Shown here piece after piece: positions 1 through 12,378 of a DNA stretch of 64,000 bases. A program made the position numbers and the translations under genes. The stretch comes from Branchiostoma belcheri (taxonomy: Eukaryota; Chordata; Leptocardii; Amphioxiformes; Branchiostomatidae), in assembly GCF_001625305.1 (NCBI RefSeq), contig NW_017804353.1, positions 3,666,603-3,730,602 of the forward strand, given 5' to 3'. The notes under the pieces are model-generated. The model was not told the DNA's origin and made no database searches. It saw nothing but the letters and a program-made list of their open reading frames with translations. Every line of letters starts with the position of its first letter. Position 1 is the first letter of the stretch.

Positions 1-32
1 CCAGTCGCCTCCCGAAGCCTGGTAGAGGCTAG
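1..32. mobile_element. End of a MITE of the TAGCCTCTACCAGGCTT family, cut by the window edge
   Basis: CGCCTCCCGAAGCCTGGTAG followed by AGGCTAG is the reverse complement of the left end of the MITE at 51867-52070. Confidence 0.6.
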
Positions 33-135
33 AAATGTATTAAGCTAACGAGTTAAGGAAAGCGACAGAGAGTTAGTGAGACATTTAGAAATTAGTTAGA
101 TCACGCGCCAAGAAAAAGAAAGAAAAGGTACTCAC

Positions 136-254
136 TCTGCATAGTTTTCTGTACAGTGGCGTGCAGGTGGGATTGGCTGATGACAGTTGTACGGCTACGA
201 TAGCCAGTACACACACCGCGGCAAGCAGCGCCCTCATGCTGTTATCGTCTGTTA
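136..254 (-). CDS. Signal-peptide exon of an unidentified secreted protein (5' partial gene)
   Basis: The minus strand has an ATG at 237-235 followed by 34 codons and a GTGAGT donor at 135-134. A CCTCCTGCAG acceptor ends at 255, so the exon carries 17 nt of 5' UTR. The peptide starts MRALLAAVCVLAIVAVQL, a clean hydrophobic signal peptide, and continues SSANPTCTPLYRKLCR, so the mature chain begins with two cysteines and basic residues. Reading ends in phase 0 and the rest of the gene lies left of the window. I do not recognise the family; a small cysteine-rich secreted protein or peptide precursor is possible. The coding assignment rests on the signal peptide and two good splice sites, not on a homolog. 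Confidence 0.55.
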
Positions 255-1536
255 CTGCAGGAGGACATGAAATCAATTGTCAGAAAAATCAGTGTGAACA
301 GATAATATGGAGACTGAGTTTGGACTATTACAAGTTAATTAACGTTACGCATCGCATGGATTATGATGATACATGTAGTGCTAGAATATCAACTCTTTTG
401 ACGAATCAATTAACGTTGATAACATTTTGAACACAAAACGTACATGTAGACATAATACAGCTTGACCTTCTACAACAAAAGGTATATACGTATACAATAT
501 ACTTTGCCAACTGTACAAATGTATGCCTAAGTCAAGCCGGCTACAGTTATTGGGTCCAGGGAGAGAGAGAGCAGAGCGCAGAGTGGCGTGTCTGACTGTG
601 GCCCTGGCAGACGGTTTCACCAGGCCACCTAGACTTACAACTTCCGGTGGGAATGGTAGGCCACATGGCTGCCCCAATCACGCAAACCTGACACACTCTG
701 TCAAGTTCATCGGTAAATTCAAAAGCTAAAACATGCAAGACGTATTCCCTAGCTTCTAAACAATGTTTGAGTTCGAGAAAACCTTCTTAAATCTTCATCA
801 AGTTCGAGAAAAAACAACAACAATGCATTTCTTTGCTGAAGCATTTGTGTGGAAATAGTCGCTATAAATCACCACCCTACCCTCCCAAATTAAACACTGT
901 GTTTGCCCATTATAGCAACCAACTTTAATGGACAGAACATCGTAAAACAGTCGCCTGGTATCTTGTTACACCTCATTGGCTAAGTGGTGGTAATGCTTTT
1001 AAAAGAAACCGAGATTATAATCGCATATCGCACGACAGAGCTAGAAACGTCATATCTGTGCGCGCGTGGCGAACCCGCGGAGAATAACGTCTAAATCTGG
1101 CTCATCTGTCTTACTGATCCCCGTGTTACCGTGTGGACCTGTCCGACACAACAACGGGGAGGCTACGGCAGGAATTTCCGCAGAAACACTGGCTTTAAAA
1201 ACACTGCAGTTAAGCCTTACAAAACTATCAACGGCAAAGAAAAGGATCCTCCGTTATTCACTGAACATTAGAAAGCAGCATGCATAATATCAAATACAAG
1301 AACTGCATCGCAGGTGTATCGACAAAAAATCATAGAAGCCAGCATGTATCTTTGGTATAGATAATTTTTCATGCAGATTTATATATGAAAGAGATTATTT
1401 CTTAAGCATTTAGAAAATCGGAGAGCAAATATCAGCTTCCGCAGGCTTACCATGGATGCTTTTCACAACTTGAGCCGCATGAATCAGTATGAGTCACAAC
1501 GGTCGCATGAGAAAAGCAGAACAAAAAGTCACTCAC

Positions 1537-1660
1537 CAGTGGATGAACAATATACCGTGGACAAGGGAAAGCTGGCGTCTGTAGCTAGCTTCAGCCAACT
1601 TCCTTGGATCACAAGTCTGGACTGACGACTCTCTGGGCTCTGCCCGCCTTTTAAAGGGTC
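1537..1660 (-). promoter_or_regulatory. Candidate promoter and non-coding first exon of the secreted-protein gene
   Basis: On the minus strand a TTTAAAA TATA-like box at 1656-1649 is followed directly by GGCGGGC (a GC box). About 25-30 nt downstream begins a stretch without ATG that ends at a strong donor, CACTG|GTGAGT, with the last exon base at 1537. This fits a 5' UTR exon of about 90 nt that splices over 1.3 kb to the signal-peptide exon at 254-136. The link between the two exons is inferred from position and strand. The intron between them (255-1536) shows nothing else I recognise. Confidence 0.4.
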
Positions 1661-2861
1661 CTCCCCGGTGACCGGAAGTTTCCAAGAATGCAGAAAAAAG
1701 CCGCAGCTTTAGGGAGAGAGAGCGGGGCGGGGGCGCGCGAGTTGCCCAGTCGGTAACAGGAAGTGCTCACACAAGGTTTCTGAGGACAGGAGGACGCAGT
1801 TTTCATCGTAATAATGGACACTTCCGGAGTCGTACTAGATACAGCGCACAGATATAACGTCATCGGGACAAATATAAACACGGAAAAAAATCCCGGGGGA
1901 TGGCCCGCGCAACAGATTTGACGTGTGAATCTGAGATGAACCTCCCGAAGTTTTGCTGTATCATGCTGATACCGGTAGTATATACCTACTGATACAACCT
2001 GGAGAGGGAATATGTGTCAAACCGTGTTGAAACGTGTTATGTGCTAAATATGATATATGCGAATGAAGTGTATACAATGACATAATATGATGTCTTGAAG
2101 TTATGTGTAACATGCATCCTCAAAATGTGAAAATAATCAATAAGACATGGAGTCGAAATATATGACGCGAAAGCGAAAGATATATCTTAAGGCCGGATTT
2201 GTATATATAAGACTGTGGCATTTATATACACTGCAGATATGGTTTTGGTATCTGTTGTTCCCTAAAATTGAGGTTGTAGCCTCTGTTCCTGTTCTGTTGG
2301 GGCGTGCAGTTTTTTGCTATCTTCATGTTTTTATGATGTTTGAGCCTGGAGGTAAAAAATTACACTTTACCTCCATGGTTTGAGGCTCAGAATTCGACCA
2401 ATGAGCTTTGTATGGAATAAATAATGCCTCAATTTTCTCCGATCTATCTTGATTCTCGTCGCCACATGCATAGTGAGGCTATTTTAAAGCAGCTGTCCTT
2501 CTACAGGCCTACATACTGGTAGGCTTCGAGATCGAGTAAACGCCTCCCGGAAGTCTGCCGTTAGAGCATAGTTGTAAAGACTTGGCTAATCTCCAAGCAG
2601 ATCATACGGTGGCAAGGCAGTATCCATTGGCCACAAGAGTGTCCATTAGCCCAACGGACTTCAGCCAATTCCAAGAATTAGAAGCGTAGCTTGCCCCCTG
2701 TACCCCATTCGCTTTGAGGCTAGCTGTGTTCACTTTAAGCCGGTCTTATAGAAACATCACAGTCCCATTACGATAACGCGCGTCACCGTGTGCGGCGCCC
2801 AAACCTATCAAGACATCACCTGGAGGCGCCACATATTACAGATGATATGGTTTGACATTTG

Positions 2862-3047
2862 ACTCTCCAAGCAGAGGTCTGGATTTTGGGTTATTTTTTT
2901 GGCGTATTTTTAGGCTTTTTTTAATCGGGGTTTCTTTTTTGCACTGGAATTTTATCACCCTCCCCCAGAAAAAAAAAGACAAATAAATTTCAGTGCAAAA
3001 AAAAAAAAACGATAAAAACCCAAAACCGAAACCTCTGCTTGAAGAGT
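2862..3047. mobile_element. MITE, CTCCAAGCAGA family, A/T-rich subfamily
   Basis: The left end reads ACTCTCCAAGCAGAGG and the right end CCTCTGCTTGAAGAGT, near-perfect terminal inverted repeats. The inside is also a long imperfect hairpin: TTTTGGGTTATTTTTTTGG is mirrored by the CCCAAAACC side, and TTTTTTGCACTG by CAGTGCAAAAA. A second member of the same subfamily is at 57446-57651. It has no coding capacity and was presumably mobilised by an autonomous DNA transposon elsewhere. Confidence 0.7.
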
Positions 3048-3407
3048 ATGAAATCATATAACTGATGGTCCGGCTAGAACGGAGGAGATGATGATACTAT
3101 AATCAATTCAAAAGTTTCAATTTCTCACTGAAAATATCCAATTATTGGCACAACGTTTCCTATTTATGATATCAAAGATATGAAAATATGTCTCCTGTTG
3201 ATAACATAATCACACGGCGAAGACAGCCACCTCCCACCGACGGAACCTAAAAGCCGCTGAAGAGTAAATGACGCGGAAAACCGGGATCAAAAAAAGATTA
3301 TAATATCACGGACGATTTACAGAGACACCTACACCGCCCACGTAAGGTCCCTGTGTAGGGATCATGCATGAAAACCATCCATTAGGATGTCGGCAGATTT
3401 CTTTAAC

Positions 3408-3566
3408 CTCCAAGCAGATCCTAGGGTGACAAAAGATTGGCCCGACAATATCCATTGGCCAGAAAGGGTCCATACTCCCTGGCCAATTTTTACTACCTTT
3501 TGCCACGAATGGATACTGCCTGGTCAGTTTGATACAGTCTTTTGCCACCCTATGATCTGCTTGGAG
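3408..3566. mobile_element. MITE, CTCCAAGCAGATC family, CCATTGGCCA subfamily
   Basis: The ends are CTCCAAGCAGATC and GATCTGCTTGGAG, a perfect 13-bp inverted repeat. The next bases pair as well (TAGGGTG-CAAAA with TTTTGCCACCCTA). An internal ATCCATTGGCCAG block marks a subfamily also seen at 2591-2650 (one end only), 16874-16983 and, more diverged, 35531-35669. Confidence 0.7.
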
Positions 3567-5557
3567 TTTAAGGTTGTTGTTTTTTTTCTCTTCTGTTGCT
3601 CATGTTGTAGAAAGGTCAGTGACCCCACGTGTTTTCCTGTGATGAAGAAGCTCGCTGCGCTGTGTTTGCTACAAAAGTGTTTTCGTGTGGTGGAGAATCT
3701 CTCAGCGTTGACTCGACCGTGCAAAAAACATACTTACAGATACTTAAACCTGTTTTCGTGCTGGGGACAAGACATTAGGTCGGGGTTTGGGCCACGAGTA
3801 GAGTCATGTTTACTGAGATGATTCATGACCTGCTATTATTCTGCAGCCGTCAATGAGGATGCGGTTTCCGAAGAATGTACCTTCTGCGCCAAGAGGTTAG
3901 AAGATCGCTATTTGTACAGAAATTTACTGTGTTTTTAAAAACAGCACTCAACAGTTAACAGGGATGATCAAATGTGTTTAAATTGGCGACTGACTGAAGG
4001 CCTTAAAAATACGTTTGCATCGTGTGTGGGGAGCTAGGTGGGCGAACTGTAGGAATGCAGGAATTGTAGAATTGTAGGAATTGTAGGGAAGATTACATAA
4101 ATAATACTTTATTTTGAAAAATCATGCCAGAAGGTTAATTGCATGTACAGGGTCAAAGAAGTAAAATAAACAATAGGGAACATACAACTGCTATCTGATC
4201 AACGTTCTCATGTAATACTACGTTTGATTGTAATATACGTAGTTTTTTTATGATCTTCTAGATGGTAAAATGATAGTTCATATACATGTACAGTCACGAT
4301 TCCTTGGGAAAGGGGGGGGTGTCGATATTCGCCTTCGGCCGTTTTCCTTCAGAAAGGTAATAAAATAACCACATACAATGTCGTCATACTGATGAAATTC
4401 CTCTCCCCCTTCCTAACTACAACTACAAAGAAGACTGTGACAGGTTTGAAATATCATCTCCACTGAACCCGAGGATGTGCGAATGTGCGGTCATTGCGGT
4501 GACTTCCTTTGTTTTCAGTTTTCCTCATTTCTCGCTAGATCTCTACAGGTTTTACCTCCATTAACGTAAGAAGACAGTAATGTAGCGGTGGCGCCATACT
4601 GATGAGTTTCATTAGTATTTTTGACCAATGAGTAACCAGGGGGATGACCGACTGTTCATCACTTAAACGCCCAGTGCGTACTTTGAAAATGCGTCAATAA
4701 AACTTGGTTTGTCTCCCTTAATTCAGCTTCATACATTACGACCAAGACGGTTAGAGAGAAAATAAAGGTTCCCTCCCTAATCTCCTTAGTAAGCATAATT
4801 TCACATTGCACCATGTACAAGCGTTTTTGTGAACAATCTAGCTGTTTTGCGCCTTCTTTCTTTTCTTGACGTTCTTGTTTTCTTTCTTTTTCTTCTTTTT
4901 CTTTCGTTTTTCTCTCCTACTGTAGTTTTGAAATGTTTGGTTTCCCTTTTGATATCAATAACAAAGATGAAGTCGTATTCAAGGCTGTTTATATTTATAG
5001 AACTTGTTTATAAGAGAATAGACCTATATAAGTTGAATCAAGTCGTTCCCTTATCGTTCCCCACACCGAGCATGCCCTTTTTAGTACCATTCCACAGTTT
5101 TACGAGTTGATAGTTCACATAGTCCCGCCGCGTTGGTTGTTTTAAACTTGACCTCCCAAGTATTTCAAACAACCTTGTACAAGGTGACAGACCTTGAACA
5201 TGGCCATGTGTTCGGTATTTTACGACCGCAGCACCACGCTATCTATCTTGTCTGGTGGTTTCTCGGAAACCGCTGCATCTGCTTTTGTTTGAGCAGACGA
5301 GTTTGGCTTTGTCCCACGTGACCCTGCCCCAGACATAGCTGTGAGATGTACGTCAGACAGGAGCTAGCCAAAACAGGTGGAGACCTGACGAGAAGTGTCT
5401 ATCCTACCTGACGTCTCAACAGCCCGAGGATTAACAAACTAATCCGGGGGATCATCCGGATTACATCCCCCAGGGGCGGATCTCCGTTTCGTCACCCTGG
5501 CCGCTGAACTGTCCGCCACTGACACGGAAACTTTCAAGGGCCCTAGTCTCCTTCTGG

Positions 5558-5666
5558 TAGCCTGGATACCATCCTATTTGTATGCCCATACTCCCCACCC
5601 CCTAAGAAATATTTCTTAGGGGGAGTATGGGAGCCCCGGCATACAAAAAGGATGGCACCCAGGCTA
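5558..5666. mobile_element. Short hairpin MITE (about 109 bp)
   Basis: TAGCCTGGATACCATCC on the left pairs with GGATGGCACCCAGGCTA on the right. The inner arms pair too: GTATGCCCATACTCCCC against GGGGAGTATGGG-GCATAC, with CCTAAGAAATATTTCTTAGG at the tip. The sequence would fold into almost one continuous stem. No coding potential. Confidence 0.7.
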
Positions 5667-5846
5667 TCTTTCTGGTAAAATAATGGGTTAACAGGGGTGC
5701 TATCCCATTAATTTACCGTATAGAGAACCATATAGAAAGGTTTTGGTTGTATAATGGGGCCTATAATGGGCTAAAATTTTCTATCTATAGCTATCCCATG
5801 TAAAAGTAATTAGCACGTTAACGTTTTTTAAAGACACCAAAGCTCT

Positions 5847-6042
5847 CTCCTGTGCAGGTCTCCGGGTGGTTGGGAGTTTTGATACTGCGTTTTGTAGAAT
5901 CTTTAAAACGCGTTCTTTTGCCGACCAGCCGCCACGGCGGGTACAAACCTTCTCTGGGCGGCTGGTTGCATGAAAGAACGCGTTAAAAATTGTACAAAAC
6001 GCAGTATCAAAACCCCCACCCGCCCGGAGGCCTGCACAGGAG
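5847..6042. mobile_element. Hairpin MITE with CTCCTGTGCAGG ends
   Basis: The left end CTCCTGTGCAGG is matched by CCTGCACAGGAG on the right. Long inner arms pair as well: GATACTGCGTTTTGTA with TACAAAACGCAGTATC, and AACGCGTTCTTT with AAAGAACGCGTT. Similar end motifs (CTCCTGTGCAGG near 45560, GTGCACAGGAGGCTA near 45870) suggest a second diverged copy upstream of the SLC22 gene. The open frames across this region are by-products of the symmetry. Confidence 0.75.
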
Positions 6043-9000
6043 GCTACAAGGGCCGTCTGTTTTGGAGAGACCTTCGCGGTCAGAATTGTTTTCACAATTA
6101 CAACCATGCACAGATGACCCACATCATTTTTCGTACATAAATATGGCCCCTTGGACCTCCTTGTCCGACAATCTCTCTACCACCTCTCTCTCTTCCCCCC
6201 TCTCCCCCTCTCTCTCTCACTCTCTCTCTCTTTCTTCAACTTCTAGAATCTTTCATCAACTTTTCGTTAGTCTGAATCAAGCCATCACTCGTCAGGTTGG
6301 CGCGTGTGTACATAGTTTTACCCGAGTTTCCAGTCAGCGACATTCCATCAATGTTGTGGATTGACGGGGTGCAGTTTTGGGGTCAAAATCTGTTCAAGTC
6401 AGGAAAAAAGACATCGCGGATCTTCCAATTTTCCTGAAACAGGAAATTGCAGAAATAGTTGATTTTGAAAAAAAAAGGTGATTGGACGTCCCAGCAAAAC
6501 GATCACAAGGGAGTGACCATTTGGATCAACTGAAAACGTTTGTATGTCAGGGAGTGTCTAACCCGGTCCGGAGCAGAAACGGACGGTCCCTTTCCACCTG
6601 TTCTTGATTGCCCAGACGTGTGCCTAGCGGGCCGCTGTCTCCGGTGGGAGATTTGTAGGCCATGTTTGAAGGAGGCCGCAGGGACGTCTTGAGTTTGTTT
6701 TTCGTCTCCTAAACCAACAGCCTTAAATCTCGCAAAGCCTCACCTCTGTTTAGGGAATGGTGTCAAGGACAAAGATGTTTATAAGAAACAGTTTTATTAA
6801 GTCGCCTGATTTAGGTTATTCACATAGATTGTATCGAGACAACACACGAGCTCATACCCGTCTTATCAATGTTTTAGTAGCCACAGTTGTCTATCTTTAA
6901 TCAACGATAACGTCTGGAAGGTACTTATCGTAAGATAGACAAGCAGCAAATAAAGAAATATCACCAGTTCTAAGAAAGAACAAGCCTTGACTCGAGCTTT
7001 TGGCTAGCAAGGATAAATCCCGTACTGTCACGCTTGTGGCACAATGCCTGATTTGTACGAGTGTTCGCTTGGCACCAACTTCAACATTTATCAGTTAGAA
7101 CATTCCGTAAAGCAGGTGTCCTTAAGGGGCCCTTAAGTGTCCTTGGGATAGATCCACGTAACCCTTGTCTCAGAGAAGTTCCATCCGGTGAAATAAAAAA
7201 CGGTAGATTTTGAGCTGAACCGCTCCCAAGATTGCACAAATCAGGTGTAACGTACACAAATTTAGTTCACCATTTGTACAGTCACCGTTCAGAGCTGTTG
7301 CCTTTCAGTCGAAGCATCACACAATAACATTAGTAATGTTTTCTTGAGTTACACTAAATCTCTGTGGCATTCGGCTTATATACAATCGGTGAAAGGCCGT
7401 TCACCCTTCGCGAGACTGTGGTTTTCTAGTTGCCAAGACGCTAAGACCAACAGAGAAGAAAACACAGCATAGATAACAACCGGAGGCCTCGTTATACAGT
7501 CATCCCGTGGTGCGCGATGAAAGAAGGAATGAGAGACCAGATAAACGACATACCTCAAGAAAAAGGTCATTAGGCCACAGCAAGTAATTTCTATGGATGA
7601 CATCACGCGCATTAATTTTCGCCTGATTTTGGAAGAAACTTTTTTGAAACTTTGCTGCCCTCGCGACAGTGGTCAACATGCCGAAAATGGGCAAAGATGA
7701 CTGTTGCCATGCTGGGACATGGATGGCAGATAAATATGAAGAAAGGCTTTGGTTTTGTCATTTACTTTGATGCAGTGATGTAAGGTTTGATGTCAAAATT
7801 TGAAAATGTAGGAAACATTTTTTGGCCCGCCTTGTTTTTTTCGCCCCATCGCATTTGATTTGGTGCCCCTGCTGGAGGATGTGGTCCATAACATTTACTT
7901 GCTGAGGCCTTAGCTAGTCAACAAGAAAAACAGTGTGCGAACGTGAAGGGTTGCGTGTGTTACTGTTGAAAAGAAGGACAGCGGGCATTGAACTTTTGGC
8001 AAGACTTCAACATCCCAGAATAGAAAGGAGAAACAATATATCGCTGGTGGTCGTGATGAAGGCCCTGGCGGAAGGCAGAACGTGCAGATTCTTGGAACTT
8101 GTGTGGGCAGATTTGTAGTGGAAGTGGTTCGAAAGCTAGTGCCAAAAATGTTAACAAAATGTTGTTATCATTACTTGTCAGTGATGGGGACGTAAATTTT
8201 CGTATATACCACTGTAACCGTTTCACCCTCGACTCGCAGGCCGTACTTTCACAAACAGAGAACTTCAAATTTGAGCCGCCCACGTTTGAATTACGAAGTT
8301 CATATTTTCAGACGCGTTGAATAGTCAGTCGGAAGATTTATGGGGCATGTGAAAAGCTATTCATTGATTTTTAAGATTCTTTTTCATCTTTCTAGCTCGT
8401 ATGTTTGTTTGTATGTAGATAGTGATGCTCAATTCTGTATTGTTACGTCCTTTCAAATTATTGGCGAAGCTTTTTGCTCTATCCATGCATGAGTTCCAAT
8501 TCTAAGATAAAAATATTTCTAAAATGAAAATATACTTATTGTGTGTAGTACAGTAAGTTTTGTACGTGAAAGTATTGCCTAAGCAGAAAATAAGGGTAGC
8601 CCACCTTTCCCCAAACTACACAATGTCCCAGCGGGCAAGGTAGCTGTTTCTGAGTAGGGTTGATTAGGAAATAGGGATTATCAAGTATGCACAAGTGTAT
8701 ACACGAGTTGATACTAGTGGGCGCACCCAATCGTTATGAGCACCCACTGTATTAAGTAAGCCCGAGGGAGAGATCCCACTGTTATAAAGTAGTCTACTTA
8801 TTTAGGTAAATGACCTCTAGTTGCTGGCAGTTGGGAAACAGTACGTGATACAACAATAATCTTAAGCAAGCTTAACTTAAGTTTCGAGAAAAATCTTAAA
8901 TTCTTTAAATGTGCCAAGTCACGTCCTGGGAGCATTCTCCACCTTTCCAGGCGACTTTCCAAGATGGAGGTAGGAGGTCGTCCCACGTGTGATTTCGGGG

Positions 9001-9244
9001 AAGGCTAGAGTCGGAAGGAGGAAACAGGGAACACTGCCAGTCATGTAAAGGTGACGTCGTCAGCAGGTCAGGGTGGGGGGCGGAACCGGTGTCAAGCCAT
9101 ATACATGATCCTGCCAAATACATGACTCCGACACTACTTGGGGGTGTCCTATATACCTGAGACAAGGGGTGGGAGGGATTTTAGTTGTGATGTGGGAGAC
9201 TAAACTTAATCTAAACTATCCCTAGCCCTGAACAATGATCCCAA

Positions 9245-9302
9245 CTCTAACCCTAACTATCTGAACCCTAACTCTAATACCAACCCTAACCCTAACCCTA
9301 GC
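9245..9302. repeat. Degenerate telomere-like (CCCTAA)n tract
   Basis: Repeated CCCTAA/CTCTAA hexamers (AACCCTAACCCTAACCCTA at the right end) form an interstitial telomeric-type stretch of about 58 bp. Several units are mutated. It lies in intergenic DNA next to no gene or element boundary I can see. Confidence 0.75.
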
Positions 9303-9884
9303 CCAAAACACCTGACCTCTCACGTATGTTTCAGCTCAAGTATTTGGCTCAACCAACAGCGGAACCGCGGGTACGGCAGTCGCATTTTTCCTCGCGGAGG
9401 TAAAACTTCGAATTCAGTGAAGTTTGTACGCTAAAACACACTATTACATTTGTAAAGTCTTCTTAAGCTTGTTTCACAAAATAGTTTAAAGATTTGGACG
9501 TCACAGTCCTTTAGAACGTGACAATTTATAGGCAATGTACACTAAACCATTTCTCTTCATAAAATGCGAAGGAAACGTGTCATTTATGAGATTATATCCT
9601 GTTGTTTTGTTTAGAAACTGTCTTGACTATAGCTATTGTTGCTTTTATATGGTCACATTTTCGAAAAAAGCCACAAAACTTCAACCCCTTTGAGAGCCTT
9701 TAGAGATTTGGCCATTCCGAAAAGGTCGGGAAATTTGTACTATTTATTCTGGGTGCGGCCGGGAGCGGTACTGCAGGTTAGGCTCTAATAGGGTAATACT
9801 ACATGTATGTAGTACCGAAATGTAAATGGCGGTGTTTTAATAATTAAAATACCTGTAACGTTACATTCATTGCTGTACAAAAGA

Positions 9885-12374
9885 AAAGACAAATATACAC
9901 TGTCAACTTTATTGTGCATTTAAAAATTTTACAATGGTGGTAATCTTTCAAATCATCATCAGAGTCCATTGCAATCCATCAATACTACAGAACCTAAACA
10001 AAAACTCTACTAGGGTGTTGTGTTTTGGAAAGTGTCATCCTGTAAATCTGTTTTTAATTAGTCCAGAAAGTCTATGTAATATGTGTTATGATGTTGACGA
10101 TGTAATTGGGTTGGCATAATTCATTGCGTATGCCTGATTACAGCTGTATATTGAAATCATAGAATATGAATCAAACAAAACAGTAAATCTTGGTGGTTGT
10201 AATTGGCACACAACACCCTACAACTACAGAAAAAAGGATGTTTCCTTCCTACAAGTCTTATACAAACTTCTATTACAGTTTAAGTAACAAAAACAACAGA
10301 GAAATAAATGCTAGGTAAGTATGAGTTTTGGCAAATTCTCAATGCAATGAGATCACAATTATGTACAACAGACAGATTAGTCTTGGTGCAATATTTACAT
10401 CAATCCAGATTAAAAGCAGTTCAAATGCAAACACAAAAAACACTGGGTGGAATGTGCAAGTTCTGGGCTATAAGTCAGACCATACAACACTGAGGTTCTA
10501 AGAGTTACTTTTTGGTCTACATTTTCCTTCCTCATGTGAATCATACAGAAAATATAGATTGTTAAAAAGGGACTGAATAAAAATCTTGATTTGACTGAAG
10601 ATGAAAAAAAAGGGTTCTCTCTTTCCAATCCCAACACAGCTCCTTTTGCATGTATTGCAGCAGCTTGCAAGAAACAGTAGAAAATTCACAGACATTTTGG
10701 CCATAAAAACTCGAAGGCACTCCCTTTCACAGACAACAGCTAGCAAAGTTCATTCTTGTGCACAAAGACTAGATATTCAGATCATTGCATTAAGGTAAAA
10801 CTTGTGTTTTCTTTTAGTCCCTGTAGATCAAAATTGGCTTCTAACATCATCCTAATACCAAAGGTCCCACTCATAGACAAGAGGTACATTTGTATATTCT
10901 ATTTGTTCAGGCAACATTAAGGTGTTTTTTCATCTCTAGAAATGATTAGGAATGTTTTGCTGTCAGTTTTGGTGTGTGATTGTTTCAACAACTCTAAATT
11001 ACATGACATCACGACATGAATATCTTCTAGTCAATTTTTTTCTATTTGGCCTATCCGCACAGTGTGGCAGTCCCTGTGTTCTGTTGAATTATCAAATGGC
11101 ACCCCTAGTCTTCATTTGGAACACTCCACTGTCAATACTCAATAGGGTTCAACCATTGTCAAATAGGGGAGCTTAGGTAATAAGCCGAGGGACCAGTTTT
11201 GTCAACCTGAAAATTTCTACTGAATGTCTACTGAATACAAATGTCTAACACATTATTGTAGCATTTCTGAAAAACCAAAACATTCATCAAGCCTAAGAAT
11301 GTTCCTAAACATGGTAATAAGCTAATATAAGCAATGCTAGGTAGAAATGTTTAAAAGCTATAGTCACAAAACAGAAGCTAGGACGGTTCATGTAAGGCAT
11401 TTCACAACTTACACACAGGACATTTTTGCAATATGTACAATAAAACAACTTTGTGTATATACTTCATAAGGAGGGAATATCCTCATCCTACATTGTAGCA
11501 TTAAGTTTAAAAACACTCGAGGACAGCTTCATGTACTAAGAGGTGTTTCTAGCATCTACAAATCATACGTGACTTCTAAAAAAAGTTCCTCACTTCACTA
11601 CATCTCCTCATAAGAAGGAAAGTTCTATAACTTCTCAATAAAAATACCTGCCAGTAAGTATGGCAAACATTTCTGACATTCAGTCCCTGCTTTGTCTGCA
11701 GTATAAAAACAGTCTATGTGACAGTAATACTTTCTTGAAATATTTGTATAAAACATACATGTATTTTAATTTCCATTTTTACACTCCTCGTTCCTTTGTG
11801 TGATACACAGTTTAATGTCGAATTTCCAACATTGCATCACAGAAATTTTTCAATCCTTTGCATTTAAAAATTCATGTAGATTTAAGTTTTGAATGTGTGA
11901 TACATTTTCCTATAGAAAAAGTCCCTATCTTGTAATCCACAATGTTGATAGCAGATTTGTGTTCCAAATGTGAGATTCCTATAGAAGAAGTTGAACTTGT
12001 TTGAATCTATGCAGATGGTCTACAGTACTACTTGTGTACCACACAGTGTCTCTTCCATGGTACCAGATTTAAGTTTTGAATTCATGAGATTTGTTAATAT
12101 ACAATGTAGGAAAAGTTCCCATCTTTGTAATCACAATGTCAATAGTGGATTTGTGTTCCAAATATGTGTGATTTGATTCTTATAAAAGTTTCCTGGTGAC
12201 AGTACTAGTTGTCTCCTCCATGGTTCAAGATTTTGAATGTGTGGTACATGTTCCTATAAGAAAAGTTCCCTATCTTTGTAATCACAATGTCAATAGCAGA
12301 TTTGTGTTCCAAATATGAGTTGAAGACAGTCTGCAGTACTACTTGGGTACCACCCCGTGTCTCCTCCATGGTAC
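9885..12374 (-). other. 3' UTR of the SLC44/CTL gene
   Basis: This AT-rich stretch follows the stop codon at 12377-12375 on the minus strand and has no further coding exons. A canonical AATAAA (minus strand, 9913-9908) is a plausible poly(A) signal, giving a 3' UTR of about 2.5 kb. Its first 500 nt are made of a tandemly repeated unit (separate entry). The end point is inferred from the signal alone. Confidence 0.5.
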
Positions 12375-12378
12375 CTAG
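11880..12378. repeat. Three-copy tandem repeat spanning the SLC44 stop codon and proximal 3' UTR
   Basis: Units of about 150-185 bp share CTTTGTAATCACAATGTCAA, GATTTGTGTTCCAAAT, CAGTACTACTTG and TCTCCTCCATGGT. Copies run about 11884-12065, 12066-12228 and 12229-12378. The last copy includes the stop codon (CCATGGTACCTAG on the plus strand); the other copies have CCATGGTACCAG and CCATGGTTCAAG there. Confidence 0.75.

Larger units (their letters stand above)
1661..9884. other. Intergenic region, mostly repeats
   Basis: No open stretch here has a convincing start, splice sites or protein similarity. It holds MITE hairpins (2862-3047, 3408-3566, 5558-5666, 5847-6042), a truncated MITE end at 2591-2650, pyrimidine-rich simple sequence at about 4857-4920 and 6170-6240, and a degenerate CCCTAA tract at 9245-9302. 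Open frames at 5781-6122 and 3387-3821 lie on hairpin elements and are not genes. Confidence 0.6.

Noticed and set aside
3387..3821. 144-codon open frame
   Set aside because: Its first third is a MITE and the rest shows no domain or acceptable codon pattern.
5781..6364. Open frames of 113 and 124 codons
   Set aside because: They lie across the symmetric CTCCTGTGCAGG MITE and a CT-rich tract, without splice sites or similarity.
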